A model generated the notes under the pieces. The model was not told the DNA's origin. It was given only the letters and a program-made list of their open reading frames with translations, and made no database searches. This document shows, in pieces, positions 1 through 11,300 of a stretch of DNA of 64,000 nt. The stretch comes from Phytomonas francai. Lineage: Eukaryota > Euglenozoa > Kinetoplastea > Trypanosomatida > Trypanosomatidae. Numbering within the stretch: the first letter of the stretch is position 1; every line of letters starts with the position of its first letter. A program made the translations under genes and the position numbers. The stretch spans positions 352,526 through 416,525 of the forward strand of contig MJCC01000009.1 of NCBI GenBank assembly GCA_001766655.1, given 5' to 3'.

Positions 1-504
1 GAGATTACCTGATGTCATGCCACCTCTACTGGTGGATTTAACTGGACTGCCGCAGGATCGTTGCTCTAAATGAACCGATAGCTCAGGGATCGGCGTGTTT
101 TTCAAAAGATCTCTATCACTGATTGGAATGGATGAATCAACCAAATTCTCACGTTGGTGGATAGTGAAATTCGTCTCATTCTGTCTATTTACATTTGAAC
201 GCAAAGTATCAGGCAACACGCTAAACGATTTGAATACTTCCGCAATCTGCTTGATGTCCTCGGCGCTGAGGTAAGCTGAGCAGGGTAAAGCAGAGAATGG
301 TATTTGTGTGGGCAGGTAGCGGGTCCGCAGATAACGGTCCAAACATGGCTTGTCCTTAGCAAGGGGTGGGGGGGGTACATCAACTTGCATAAGCATGGTG
401 TGCGCAACATGTGCACGCACTCGGGTAATCGCCCCCGTCGACTGCTTGATGGGCAGCAAGCCGGGTTTTTTACCGCTAGAAGAATTTTGTTGACTATGAA
501 ACAT
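1..504 (-). CDS. Partial protein gene, 3' end outside the window (hypothetical)
   Basis: An open minus-strand frame of 168 codons runs from ATG at 504-502 to base 1 without a stop, so its C-terminus lies outside the window. The visible protein begins MFHSQQNSSSGKKPG. It has a short proline run (VPPPPLAKD), a stretch LDRYLRTRYLPTQIPFSALP and then a Ser/Thr-rich, low-complexity region. I recognise no domain. An in-frame ATG exists seven codons upstream (525), but on the minus strand a pyrimidine tract near 530-550 is followed by an AG between the two ATGs, so trans-splicing would favour 504. Strand and spacing fit the neighbouring genes. Confidence 0.6.
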   Translation of the reverse strand, partial: MFHSQQNSSSGKKPGLLPIKQSTGAITRVRAHVAHTMLMQVDVPPPPLAKDKPCLDRYLRTRYLPTQIPFSALPCSAYLSAEDIKQIAEVFKSFSVLPDTLRSNVNRQNETNFTIHQRENLVDSSIPISDRDLLKNTPIPELSVHLEQRSCGSPVKSTSRGGMTSGNL

Positions 505-1054
505 GTACAGAATCCTCCTTTTCATTCGGGAAAAAAAGGTGGGGAGAGTTAGATACAGAAGACATCTTGTATTCCTGGTGTATCCTTATTTCTAGCGGAA
601 ATTTTTGGATGCTTGTTTCCATATCTGATTTGGAATGTGGTATTATCATTTTTTTTACAAGACCAGAAAAACACAGCAAAAAACAAAGATTTCAGATACA
701 GAGAAAAGAATCCCACTAAATTCTCCATGACCTAAGCTATTAATAACTTTGTATTGAAGACGATATCTTTTGCTTTTGAGTTATGTTCGTAATCGTGTAA
801 AAAAGGTAATGTGGGCATTTTTGGAATACAACTAGAGATAACATGATTGGGCTTCCCGCTGTTTTTTTTTTTTTGAGGGAGGAAGTCATGTGGTAATGGC
901 TACTTAAGTTCTACATTTTGAATAAAATGAAGAGTAAATGCCAAAATTGACACTGCAAAATCTTTTTATTTGGTAGAACACGTATAATTTCCCTTCCCTC
1001 CCCCTCTCCCACACACAGGGGTATCGCCTTGACCTCTGAGAGGTAAAGCGAACT
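505..1054. other. Intergenic region, no gene seen
   Basis: AT-rich spacer of 550 bases. It holds the pyrimidine tract (minus strand, about 530-550) preceding the partial gene and a T run near 863-874. Short ORFs here lack support. Confidence 0.6.
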
Positions 1055-3181
1055 CTACGCACCCGGCCGACTAGTGTCCATTTCCTCGTAAATCCGAAGC
1101 CTTCGATGCCCATTGCGAAGCCGTCTCGCAAAGGCCTTTTTCATGGTAATGTCGTTGGGATGTAGTAAGAGCGCATCCATGGCAGCTTTGTTGCTTGCTA
1201 GGTAGCGCATCTCCACTAAGCCACCTGAATAGGCGCGGTGCACAAAGAGAGCGGGCAGAGAGATGATGCTAATTCCTGATGAAATCGGGCTACCAGTAAT
1301 CGATGTCCCCTCGTCATGCAGAAAGAGTGCGCGCCGTATTGTGCAGATCCACTGCAGTGCAATCGACTGTAGATTTTCCTCTAATGTGCGCATAAAGTTG
1401 TCATTGGAAAACAGGCACGCCTCAGATACCAACACTCGAGGGGGCACAGATGTATACCCCTTCTCAGTTTGTGATTCACTCACCACTTGATTTGACTGAA
1501 CCTCACGCTGCAAGTGGTCTTGACATTGACAAAGGAGTGATACCTGATCATCCGAAAGGAGAGTGCAGCCTCGCGCGGCGGCAGAAGCAGACGAACAATT
1601 CTCAGGTTCCACTTTAGATGAAGCAGTTTGATTTTCCCCTTCGCACGCACCAGCATTCGTTGTACCTTTTTTAGACGGTGACACTTCCGGATGGGGAGGA
1701 ATCCTCACCTGGTCCACTTCACCCCGCAGCACTGCTTGTGTTACCAGAGCAGCCACGTCACGCAGTGAAAGCTGTCTCGGGATGATCTCACGGCTGTAAA
1801 ACTGTCTAAGCCACTTTGTTTCAATGAAGCGCTGCTGTTGTGCCGCCGCCGCTGTCTCCTTTGCAAGCCACTCTTCGTATGCCTGTATGGGCAACCCCTT
1901 GTGGATCGGCACGGAGGAACTGTTTGCATGTGTATCATCGCCAGAGGAGCTCAAATCATCCATACGCTTGGAATCCACCTGTCCAGACAGGTGCCGCTCA
2001 TAGTTTCGGTAAAGATCGAGGTTACCGCCTCGCACAATCACCGCTAAACTGCTGCCTAAAATGTTTGCGCGGATCCAGGAATGAAGGTGTGACAACAACT
2101 GATGTTCCCGGCGGCTCAAGGCGAACTCGACCTCTGGAATAGCATCACTAGCTTGGAATAGTTGAACTTGTAGCAAGTGCTGCGTGCGTCGCCCATTAAT
2201 GTCACGAATGAGGGTCACAATGCGCTCTCGAATTGCTTCGGGCAGTCGTGAATGGGCTTCTTCTTGCGGTCCCGGTTTTCCTATAGGTTGTGCAGACGCA
2301 CCCGGCAATACCTCTCGGTCCAAGTGAACTCCGCAGACCTTCTTCACTTGGTTAAAACGAGACACGTCAAAGCGACCGCTCCAGGCAACAGAAAGCTTCA
2401 CTGCCTGCACTGGAACCTGTAGTTCGTGCGCAATGACAGTGCGATACTGGTCACGAAGACGATAGTTATAATATAGAAACCCTACAAAAAAATCGGGGTT
2501 GATGTTGCCGTCCGGCGGCATCGGTGGTAACGGCCTCTCCAGAATCTGCTGAATTCGATCCAAATGGGACTCATAGAGGAAATCAATCGGTGTCTTACCA
2601 GTGACAGGGTCAACAGTCTCGTAGTCCCAGCCCATAGCCTCTGGCGCGGTAGCCGTGCTTTCAGGTGTAGCAGTCGAAGACGGAGCGGAATCGGGTCTAC
2701 TTATGGCGGTGCGTGCCTCATTGTCATGATCATAGTTTTCATAAAAGCCTTCGTCAAAATATGGTTCTGGTGTTGCAATCTCAGTCTTGAGCACATCACG
2801 TGTTTTGTCCTCGGGACTCTGTCTTCTGCTTCTGTCCCTTTTGGCGCGGTTTTTTGATTTTGCACCGGTTTTTGATAGGGGTCTTGACGTCCTCAGAACG
2901 CTGGTGCAGGAAGTCAAGGCTGTCGAGAAAGGGCGCATCCGTCCCATTCCACAAAAGTACCCTGGGTGAACCATAGATGTAGTGGCATGGTTATAGTTCC
3001 TAAAACATCTTTTTTTAAGAATGCTGGTGGTACAAATGCAGACTGAAAGAGCGTTTTGTCTGATAAGAGCTACGGCACCATCGCCCGCAACACACATGTT
3101 GCTCAGCTGATTTTTTAGCTCAGATCGAGACGGTGAGGGAACAACGGAGCACGCTCGAGATAAAAGCTTCAAGGTGTGCAT
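1055..3181 (-). CDS. Hypothetical protein, 708 aa, mitochondrial-type N-terminus
   Basis: One uninterrupted frame. The first ~60 residues (MHTLKLLSRACSVVPSPSRS) are basic, hydroxylated and poor in acidic residues, like a mitochondrial import signal. Residues ~105-140 are strongly basic (KNRAKRDRSRR), followed by an acidic, aromatic stretch (YFDEGFYENYDHDNE). A folded segment near 205-290 (INPDFFVGFLYYNYRLRDQY, VPVQAVKLSVAWSGRF) may be a small RNA-binding or assembly domain. Further helical parts follow, with a low-complexity spacer around 500-560. I recognise no family. Kinetoplastid mitochondrial ribosome or RNA-processing factors often look like this, but that is inference. Confidence 0.75.
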   Translation of the reverse strand: MHTLKLLSRACSVVPSPSRSELKNQLSNMCVAGDGAVALIRQNALSVCICTTSILKKRCFRNYNHATTSMVHPGYFCGMGRMRPFSTALTSCTSVLRTSRPLSKTGAKSKNRAKRDRSRRQSPEDKTRDVLKTEIATPEPYFDEGFYENYDHDNEARTAISRPDSAPSSTATPESTATAPEAMGWDYETVDPVTGKTPIDFLYESHLDRIQQILERPLPPMPPDGNINPDFFVGFLYYNYRLRDQYRTVIAHELQVPVQAVKLSVAWSGRFDVSRFNQVKKVCGVHLDREVLPGASAQPIGKPGPQEEAHSRLPEAIRERIVTLIRDINGRRTQHLLQVQLFQASDAIPEVEFALSRREHQLLSHLHSWIRANILGSSLAVIVRGGNLDLYRNYERHLSGQVDSKRMDDLSSSGDDTHANSSSVPIHKGLPIQAYEEWLAKETAAAAQQQRFIETKWLRQFYSREIIPRQLSLRDVAALVTQAVLRGEVDQVRIPPHPEVSPSKKGTTNAGACEGENQTASSKVEPENCSSASAAARGCTLLSDDQVSLLCQCQDHLQREVQSNQVVSESQTEKGYTSVPPRVLVSEACLFSNDNFMRTLEENLQSIALQWICTIRRALFLHDEGTSITGSPISSGISIISLPALFVHRAYSGGLVEMRYLASNKAAMDALLLHPNDITMKKAFARRLRNGHRRLRIYEEMDTSRPGA

Positions 3182-3752
3182 ATTTTTTACAAAAACTCAC
3201 CAATGGAAGTTTTTAAAAAATGCGTCGTGTGGTTATGGACTGAAAAGGGATAAGAATGAAGAGGCACTAGCTACCACCTATACACAATAAAAGATTCGTA
3301 CAACGAAAACAAGGCACACACAAAATGGGAAAATAGAACAAGAAAATGAAGCTATCACACACCCCATATCTTCACTGTACGAATTATCAGTTAAGAAACA
3401 TTTTCACTATGATTAGCTGTATTACCTTCTCGTAGTAGCTCTGGATGTAGTAATATATTTAAGTAAAGCACAATCTCTCTTTAAAACTAAACTTTTCCAA
3501 TGTCACCTTTCGGTGCAGAAAAAAAAAACCCTTTGTGAAAGCAACCATTTACATGACGTTTTTAGTAAAAATTAAAAAAAAATAACGAGATAAAAGTAAG
3601 ACATACAAATAAATACGATATCTATATATAGATAGATATAGATATATATATTTTCACATAAAAAAATTCCATCTGATCACTTCGTTAAAATTCAAATCAT
3701 TAATAAACTCTCATATCTCTCAGTTTTCCATCATCCATTACATGTATGTCGG
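3182..3752. other. Intergenic region with AT microsatellite
   Basis: AT-rich spacer. An interrupted TA/GATA-type simple repeat lies at about 3620-3652, with A runs near 3520 and 3575. No ORF or structured RNA is apparent. Confidence 0.6.
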
Positions 3753-5336
3753 TTAATCCATCTCCCCCCGTATCCATGGGTGGTGAAGCAACTTCTCCAC
3801 AGTCGGTCGCTTCTCTGGGTTCCGTTCAAAACACTGAAGCATAAAATCATAGCATCCCGGGGTAGCCTCCTCTTTCGGAAGCTCCGTAGGCAGACCTTTT
3901 GAAGAAGCGATCATAATAATTGTTGCTGGCGCATTGGACTGGCATGGCCATGGTGGTTTGCCAGTCAGCATCTCGGCCACTGTGCAGCCCACAGACCATA
4001 CATCTGCCTTATAACTGTAGCCCATGTCCACGTTGGACATGCTAACTACCTCTGGTGCCATCCAGTACGGCGTACCGATGAGCGTGTGGCTCTGGGAAAA
4101 TGCATCCATCAGTCGACGTGCGGCTCCAAAGTCAACAAGTTTTATCTGAGACTCGCTTTCAGGGTCAGCGTTGGTGTCCACAAGCACATTGTCGGCCTTA
4201 ATATCGCGGTGCATGATGTTCTGAGAATGCAAATAGAGAAGACCACTTAGTAGCTGTTTTGTCCAGCTGCGCACAACCGTGATAGGGAGGGGTTTAAAGC
4301 GCCTAATGACATTAGACAAGGAGCCACCGCCTATGTAATCCATGAAAATGCAAATACTCGAGGCTTCTGAATCATAGTAAACCCCTGTGAAACCACACAG
4401 GTTAGGATGACGAAGGTGGCGCATAATGTTGATCTCTCGTGACAGGGAAACCAGCATCTTCGCATTAAAGTTCAGAATATCTATGCAACCTCTTTGGGAT
4501 ATATCGACAATCTTAACGGCGTGAAAACTTCCATTTGGCAGAAGCCCGAGATACACCGAACCATAGGTGCCGCGGCCAACCAAATTTCCTTTGCACCAAG
4601 GCTTTAGCGTATCGGCATTGGGGGTTTGGAGCATCTCCGGAGTCAGGCTCTCTGGGCTTAGAGTCGCCCAGGCGTTATACCGGGCCTCATCGGTAGAAGA
4701 GAGACCGATGGTGCTTGAAATATTGTAGCCTATTGAATCCTCAGTGGCGGAAAATTCGGAACCTCGAATTTGCGTGGATTCCTCCCCATTAGAGAGCGAG
4801 GCATCCATAGCCTCGGTAGACGTCGAATTGGGGTCTTTTCCCTTATCAGTCTCAGTTACATTAATGCTAGTGCGAAACGACCCTCGAGCGGCTTTCTTGC
4901 GTGTGTTCTTTTTTTTTGGAGAAGCATACTTGAGGCTGATTTTGCTATTCTTATTTAGGGAGGAATCCTTCTTGGTTGTCGAAGCCTCCCACGAAACGGT
5001 ATGCGGATTACTCTTATGAGCAACTGCCCCATCTTCTGGTCTACCAGAGGGGTCAGTAGAAGCATTTTTGGTAGATTTCTGAGTATTTTCATTTTCCGCT
5101 CTGGTGTCCTTAGTAGACGCTTTGGTGTTGACGTTAGCCGGAACTTCAGCTTTTAGCGCGCCAATTCCTTTCTTTGCCCCACACTTGGAACAAAATCGAG
5201 CATTCGATCTCGTATAGATAGCACCACAGGAATGGCAAGTATTGTTCAGATCTTTTAAGTCAGTACAATCGGGATTCGTTGCATCAAACCACGAAGATCG
5301 ATTCGAATTATGAGTGTCAACAAGCTCAGCAGGCAT
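3753..5336 (-). CDS. STE/MEKK-like Ser/Thr protein kinase with N-terminal zinc ribbon
   Basis: The protein has 527 residues. Cys34, Cys37, Cys49 and Cys52 form a CxxC-x11-CxxC zinc ribbon. Residues ~55-245 are low complexity and rich in Lys, Ser and Thr. The kinase domain starts at ~250 with the glycine loop GRGTYGSV (254-261), Lys275 in AVK, catalytic HRDIKADN (Asp378), DFG at 402-404, GTPYWMAPE (421-429) and YKADVWSVGCTVAEMLTGKP. All catalytic residues are present. HRDIKADN, GTPYWMAPE and a HPNL motif after helix C place it with STE11/MAP3K- or NEK-like kinases. The domain ends almost at the C-terminus (HHPWIRG). Substrate unknown. The start ATG is followed directly by a plausible N-terminus. 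Confidence 0.92.
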   Translation of the reverse strand: MPAELVDTHNSNRSSWFDATNPDCTDLKDLNNTCHSCGAIYTRSNARFCSKCGAKKGIGALKAEVPANVNTKASTKDTRAENENTQKSTKNASTDPSGRPEDGAVAHKSNPHTVSWEASTTKKDSSLNKNSKISLKYASPKKKNTRKKAARGSFRTSINVTETDKGKDPNSTSTEAMDASLSNGEESTQIRGSEFSATEDSIGYNISSTIGLSSTDEARYNAWATLSPESLTPEMLQTPNADTLKPWCKGNLVGRGTYGSVYLGLLPNGSFHAVKIVDISQRGCIDILNFNAKMLVSLSREINIMRHLRHPNLCGFTGVYYDSEASSICIFMDYIGGGSLSNVIRRFKPLPITVVRSWTKQLLSGLLYLHSQNIMHRDIKADNVLVDTNADPESESQIKLVDFGAARRLMDAFSQSHTLIGTPYWMAPEVVSMSNVDMGYSYKADVWSVGCTVAEMLTGKPPWPCQSNAPATIIMIASSKGLPTELPKEEATPGCYDFMLQCFERNPEKRPTVEKLLHHPWIRGEMD

Positions 5337-5857
5337 TTTTTTGTGTGAGTGATGTATTTAACCTTCCACTTGTGTGATGATGTTGATTTTCCCACGCTAA
5401 CAAGACATAAAATATAGGTATATATAAAATTCAGCAAGTGAAAAATGCACGCCTCAACTTTGTCGCCCTTGATACCGATTTGGTTTTCAGTCGTACGTTA
5501 CAGAACCTTTAACACATGGATACAAAAGGCTGCTCATTTCATATATTCCACAATTTTAAACGCATAGCTAATAAAGCAATACCGCTGGTAGAACTGTTCA
5601 GCCAGCTAAATTCTGAATCCAATCGCTCAGCTTCCAACCCCAGAAACCGTCATCTCTACAGAACATCGTTCCAGAAGTACTACTACGTGAAGGAGCACAC
5701 AGTATATGGTCAGTATTACGCTACAAAAACGCATTCTTATTTTCCTGCCCGTCCTTCTCATGGAGATAGAAGAAAACAGATAAGCCTTCTTTGCCGTACG
5801 ATAACAGACATAACTCACCCCTTGCCCCTCTTCATTGCCCCCAACACCCGTCACCAA
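5337..5857. other. Intergenic region, no gene seen
   Basis: Spacer of about 520 bases between the kinase and the aldolase-family gene. The short ORFs on both strands lack domain or splice-site support. Confidence 0.55.
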
Positions 5858-7255
5858 TTAAGGGAAAGTCCTATGGTCCGTGGGCTTCCTCCGACGTGAT
5901 TTTCTCCCAGTGGTACCAAGTGAGTCATTTGTTGATGAATGTGAGTCTTCTCCGGATGATGAGGAAAGTCCGGAACCCGTCGTAGCTGCTGCTTCACTTT
6001 CCTGCCTTTCTTTCTCAGCCATCCGGTAGAGCGCCAACACACAGCCAGCCTGGCGAGCATGCAGACCCTCAATCACCATGCCGTCCAGAGTGGGAGTGTC
6101 ATGCCCGGCACGTGCTATCTCCTCCTTAACATGGATAGCCCACTCTACTTCATCACGACTTGGTATAAATGATTCGTGTGTGGGTGCAATCTGATCTGAA
6201 TGAATAAGACACTTTCCATCAAACCCAAGAGCCTGACAACGTGAAAGGTCCTGCCTGAAGCCCAGTTTATCGGATGGGTCGTTATAAACGCCATCGATGG
6301 CAAACATGTTTGCCGCACGGGCACTAAATAAGACTTGGTTAACAGCATACCCAAGAGGGGAACCTTGGTCAAGGCAATGCAGCCTTTTCCACCCTTTAGA
6401 GGAATCTGACAAGGCGGCCGAAACCCTCGATGGAAGATGCATCTCCGCTGCAAGGCGGTTATACCCCATTACAGCGCATGTATACTTGCCGCTTAAACAA
6501 ATCGTTGGGGCGTGCAGGACAGAGATGGGTAGTTCGAAAAAGGCCCATAACTTGTGATCAGGGTGTACATAATCCTTGATAAGTTCGTATGTCTTAGTGG
6601 TGATCTTGGGAATGGCAATCCCCTCAATTGCCGTTCCAAGCACCCCAACCAACTCCAGGTCTAACATCGCAGCGACAGCATCAAAGTCGGGAGAGTTGAT
6701 GCGAACCATAAGTCGCTTCCCTGCGCCCACATCCCCTGCCTGCTGCGCCTTCTCCATCTCGCCAACAAAGTCCCGAAGACGATCCCGTGCCTCACGTTTC
6801 GCGGACGGTGGCACGCCCTCCTCCAGATCCAATATAAGACAATCCGCCGCGGTGTCGCGGATCTTCTGCAGGGCCCGCGAGCTCGAGCACGACACGAAAA
6901 GCGCGCTGCGCGGGCAGGGCAGTCGATTCTCGCCGACGCATGGGAGAGCTGTTGAAGACGGCGAGCGCCCTCCATTGCCCCCACCCTGTGAGGTTCCCGC
7001 CTCATTCCAACCTTCAGGATCAGATGCGCCGAATAACATGCGCTGCCGCTCGGCTTTGTTTATGGTCTCCAGGGTGTCAAGTGTGCGATCACGTTGGAGC
7101 TCAAGTTCTTTGCATTTTCTCTTTAAAAATGCTAGCAGACCTGATGGAGAGTGCAGTGGTGGTGGGAATGGAGCCCCATCACGAGACTTGGGCGCCAGAA
7201 GCAATGATGAGTTGGCGCGCACAAGCAACTTATGGGCTGAAGAGCAGCGGAACAT
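5858..7255 (-). CDS. HpcH/HpaI aldolase family protein, citrate lyase beta-like
   Basis: The protein has 465 residues. The N-terminus (MFRCSSAHKLLVRANSSLLL) looks like a mitochondrial presequence and is followed by a charged helical stretch. The TIM-barrel part begins near residue 116 with RSALFVSCSSSRALQKI, then LILDLEEGV (141-148; the family has DLED/EDG-V here, giving a metal-ligand acid), VRINSPDFDAV, IPKITTKT and KLWAFFELPISVLHAP. The later segment FAIDGVYNDPSDKLGF and GKCLIHSDQIAPTHESF matches the C-terminal lid of CitE/CLYBL proteins. Relatives cleave or make citramalyl-, malyl- or citryl-CoA; the human mitochondrial member degrades citramalyl-CoA. The substrate here cannot be told. 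The tail is Ser/Lys/Arg-rich. Confidence 0.88.
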   Translation of the reverse strand: MFRCSSAHKLLVRANSSLLLAPKSRDGAPFPPPLHSPSGLLAFLKRKCKELELQRDRTLDTLETINKAERQRMLFGASDPEGWNEAGTSQGGGNGGRSPSSTALPCVGENRLPCPRSALFVSCSSSRALQKIRDTAADCLILDLEEGVPPSAKREARDRLRDFVGEMEKAQQAGDVGAGKRLMVRINSPDFDAVAAMLDLELVGVLGTAIEGIAIPKITTKTYELIKDYVHPDHKLWAFFELPISVLHAPTICLSGKYTCAVMGYNRLAAEMHLPSRVSAALSDSSKGWKRLHCLDQGSPLGYAVNQVLFSARAANMFAIDGVYNDPSDKLGFRQDLSRCQALGFDGKCLIHSDQIAPTHESFIPSRDEVEWAIHVKEEIARAGHDTPTLDGMVIEGLHARQAGCVLALYRMAEKERQESEAAATTGSGLSSSSGEDSHSSTNDSLGTTGRKSRRRKPTDHRTFP

Positions 7256-8320
7256 CTAAAGTCAAGTCCTTTTACTCGAAAAAAAGGTAGTTTTCATGTC
7301 TTCCAAGAGGTGTATCGGAAAGCAATTTAAAAAAGAGGAAAAATAACATTTGCATAAAAATCCCAGGGTGATCATGTATAGAAACCGCAAACTAAACAAT
7401 CAAAAATGTCGCGACAGACCCTTGGTGAGGGAGGATGCAATTTCACGATAGACCCTACGTCGCACAATATTCAGTGGGAAAGTTAAATGTAAGTAGTGCT
7501 ACGAAGAACTAAAGACACCTTTTTGAAAGCGTGTAAGCCATCACCTCTTCGCAGCCTCCCTGGTGATTCCGTAGAACTAAAGGAGTTATTAAAATGAATA
7601 ACACCAACATCTAGGAACCGCTAGACGAAGCAAGTATTTATGATGGATGTTCTCAGAATAAAGGGCTCCGTTGTTTTTATGGTCAACAGACATAAAAACA
7701 AATGCGGAAACGCAAAGTAAAGAAATCGAGCAAAAAGAACATCCATAAGTTATACAAATACCTTGAATGAGGAGGAGAGGGGAGGGGGGGGATTTATGAG
7801 ATTAATTTAGTAAGCACAATTGCTATTGACTTCCCCTACCCCTCTCTTTATTTATAATCAGCAATTTTTCAAAAAAAAAAATCGGGAGGTTACTCCTACT
7901 TTTATGTGTGCATTTGTACGAAGGTAGCCTGATTTTCTTCCAGCGTATGGAGAAAGGATATCGCATTCGTGAAACGTTCACAGAATCTAAAATTTAGTCA
8001 TTTGAGAAGGATGCTTTATTTCGTCTTGTTTTCTACCTTCTCTTATGCGTTGGCAACAAAATATCTAAATTATGAAAATCATACGCAGAAAAGTACCTCG
8101 GCCAAATTTATATAATACAAAATAGAATGTCATTGAAGGAAAATAATGGTGTCTGCATGCTGGAACAGGATATAGATTTAGACGGAATGTAGTAAAAAAT
8201 GTGAAGAATATCGGTGGAACAAACCACACTGTTGTGGATTTAAAAACAAATCTAGCCATACCCACCTTCGGTTTAACATTACACAGAAAACACTGATAAA
8301 CATAAACAGATACAGTCACC
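7256..8320. other. Long intergenic region, no gene seen
   Basis: About 1.07 kb of AT-rich sequence with a G-rich tract near 7770-7793 and an A run near 7870. No ORF with coding character was found; an ORF at 8065-8451 overlaps the kinesin 3' end in another frame and is a shadow. Confidence 0.55.
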
Positions 8321-11300
8321 TCAGCCGTGGTATGAAATGGCTTCCTCCTTAGACAGTAAAAACCTTGGCGCAGGATTGAAATAAAGTTCAGGAAGCCAAA
8401 TCTGCAACTGAGGGGGGGAAGTTGGGATTGTGGCGTCTTCATTAGTCCCAAACTCGAAGCCTTCCTGGTCGGTGCCTAGCGTCCCATCATCGGACAAGGT
8501 ATTTTGAGCAGGGACATCAAATCCGGCAATAAACCTCTTCGTACTACTCATCGAGATAGTAGCAACGGTGGTCCCCGTAATAGGACACGGTATGATGGGA
8601 CAGTCAGCTGGCACCCCGTTTTTAGAGCCTCTGTGCGCATCAAGGAGGGAATTCGTCATTGTACCGCCTAACCCCTCTCCAAGAGTAAAGACCTGGTCTT
8701 GATGCAAATTCCCAAGCGAAGCCCAGCGAAACGCCCATTGCCATATTGTCCAAGAAACTGAAAGGCTCCCCAGTTGGCGACCCAACTTAACACTCACTTC
8801 ATACTGAGGCGCAAGACGCGAAGGATCGACGTAGCTATTCAACAGAAAATTTGGAACAGTGGTGGGGGATCTTTTAGGGTCAGGAGGAAACACATACACA
8901 CCGCCTGAGGAAGGCATGGGGTCGATGCTCACACTGTTTGGGGGGGGCATAAAAAAGCCCATCGTCTCCCGCACATTGTGTTCGACCTCCCGTACATGTG
9001 AAGGATACATAAAAAGAGAGATGCTAGTGCTATCTTCGATATCTTCTGCTTCGTAAAGGTGCTGTTTGATGAGATTGCGAGTTTTACGTCGGAGGCTCTT
9101 CAATTGATGGAAAAGGAGGACCGAATGGGACTCATCGCTGGGCCCCCCCGCCCCATAAGACAAATGAGAAGCGATGTGACTCCCAGACTGTCGACCTAGG
9201 GTGACAGACCGAAGCTGTTGTAGAATACGAAAGGCGCTAGTGATAGAACGCAACACAACGTCTTCCTGCAAATCTAGCGACGATTCGGTTGTGGCGGACG
9301 ACTCAGGGAAATGAAGCCAGACCTGCAGCCTGGCCACCGACACGGAAGCCTTCGCCTGGGTAGGACTCGTCACCAATCCCACGTCAGGGCGGCCCTTTGG
9401 CTTCTTTTGCGGGTTGCGCGGTCTACCCCCACCGCCACAGCGACGTGCCCCCGAAGTGCGTAGAAAGTGCGGCTCTGGCGAGCCCCCCTTCTGCCCGCGT
9501 GTTGCACTGGTAGTATCCCGGTCTATTTCTAGATTTGTAATGGTATCGGTATAAGCCGAGTCAACCTCCTGTATCCTCCCCGAGGGCGGTAGCGCATAGG
9601 GAACATGAAAGTATCTGCAAACGACTGATCTTACACCACCGACATTCATTGGCGTAACGCCGGGCGGCAGTGTCTGTTCTGGCGACGGCGCGTCGCTATG
9701 ATGATGCATTGCGCACCCAGACTCGCCCACCTTCCCGGAAGCATGGTGCATATAGGGGCGCGGCATGAGACTGCATAACCCCGCAATAATTGTCTCTGCG
9801 CTTTCCAAACGTGTGCTGTTAGAATAAAAGGGTGCGGGAAAACGAAGCAGCAAAGTGCAGGTTTCTTTACTCGATGAAGCGCACACAGATGGGAGAAGAA
9901 GTTCATTACCATTTGAAAGCTGGATCGAACGCACTGGAGGGGTGTTGGGCGATTCATGCGTAAGCTTGGCAGCGGAAGACACTGTTTGAGCTATGTCATT
10001 CAGAATTGGTGCGTCATTGACAAGGCCTAATGAAGAAGGAGGCTGTGAGGGATTGTCTTCCTTCGGGTGTAAACACAAGCCCTGACTTTCCAAACCAGCT
10101 TCCTCGTTTGTAAGTGGCAGCCTACTTAACTCCAAACCCACCTGCAGGGTATCATCGGAGTTAATCAGGAGTCCGTTCGAATGACTAAGTGCAGGGCTGG
10201 TACGCGTTGTGCCGACTTCGAGCAGATGTGCGTTGAATAACAACTCCGGTGCATCAAGGGGAATGGTGAAGAGGTGATGTTCTCTTGGCGAAGTACGCAC
10301 ATGTGAATTGGCGGCGTGTGCATGGTGGGCAGCTCCAATTTGCTCGTGCGCAAGTACTATAGCTGGCTGGGCCTGTTCGGATGATTCCAGTCCCCTTAGC
10401 TCCTTATTAGCATTAGTTGCTGAGGACAGCAAGTCATCTGACTCCTCCACCTTAGAGTGCCGGGCTGAGATTAAACCTAGGGCCTCAACCGCACGAGACG
10501 GGAGAGGTAGTCCGTCCTCAGTGTAAACAAAATCCAGTGAATAGGCTGATCTCGCTTCATCGTTTAAAGTTGTGGAACAACGACTTCGGCGATTGGGCCT
10601 TACCTGACCACTAGATATAGAGGGGCGAGTATGACGCACAAGTTTCAGAAGACCCCAACGCACTGTCGTGGGCATAGGAATGGATATTGACTCTTCCTGC
10701 TTGCTGGCTTCGGGCGTCATATTGGTCATACCCATCTCTCCCAGGGAAAATGTGGTAGGATTGATCGAAATCGCGCTCTGTCCGCCGCTCTCTGATTTCT
10801 CAAGCGAAGAACCCAATTGTGAGTCTTCGCCTTTGAGCGAGTCTCTACATAAGTCACTAGTGTCAATCCCGTCACCTTGACGCCAAGCTCGCGCGCTGTT
10901 CTTCATGGTCAATGTCACTGTGGAGGGGAAGGAGTCCTCTACACTTGTGGCCGGTTCGGGGCACAAGAATCGCTCGTAGACCACATTAAAGGGGTCACCG
11001 ACACAACACACCTCACAAGCAATACCCTCCTCCAACAGCTTGCGCACGCTGACCTGCTGTAGCGCCTTTTCATCATCGTAGGTGTCAAATAGTGTGAGCG
11101 GAAATTGATCTACAGAAGTGCCTATATGGGAATAAAATCCAAACATGCCACTGAAGCGTGGTGGAAATATTTGATCGGTATTCCCGGAACCCTTCGGAAG
11201 CGCAACAGATGTTGGGGACAGACTGTCAGAGCGACAAGATGATTCTCTAAGGAAGTTAAGGTGCGCTAGAGGGTTCAGAATGTCGGATACCTCGAGCTCT

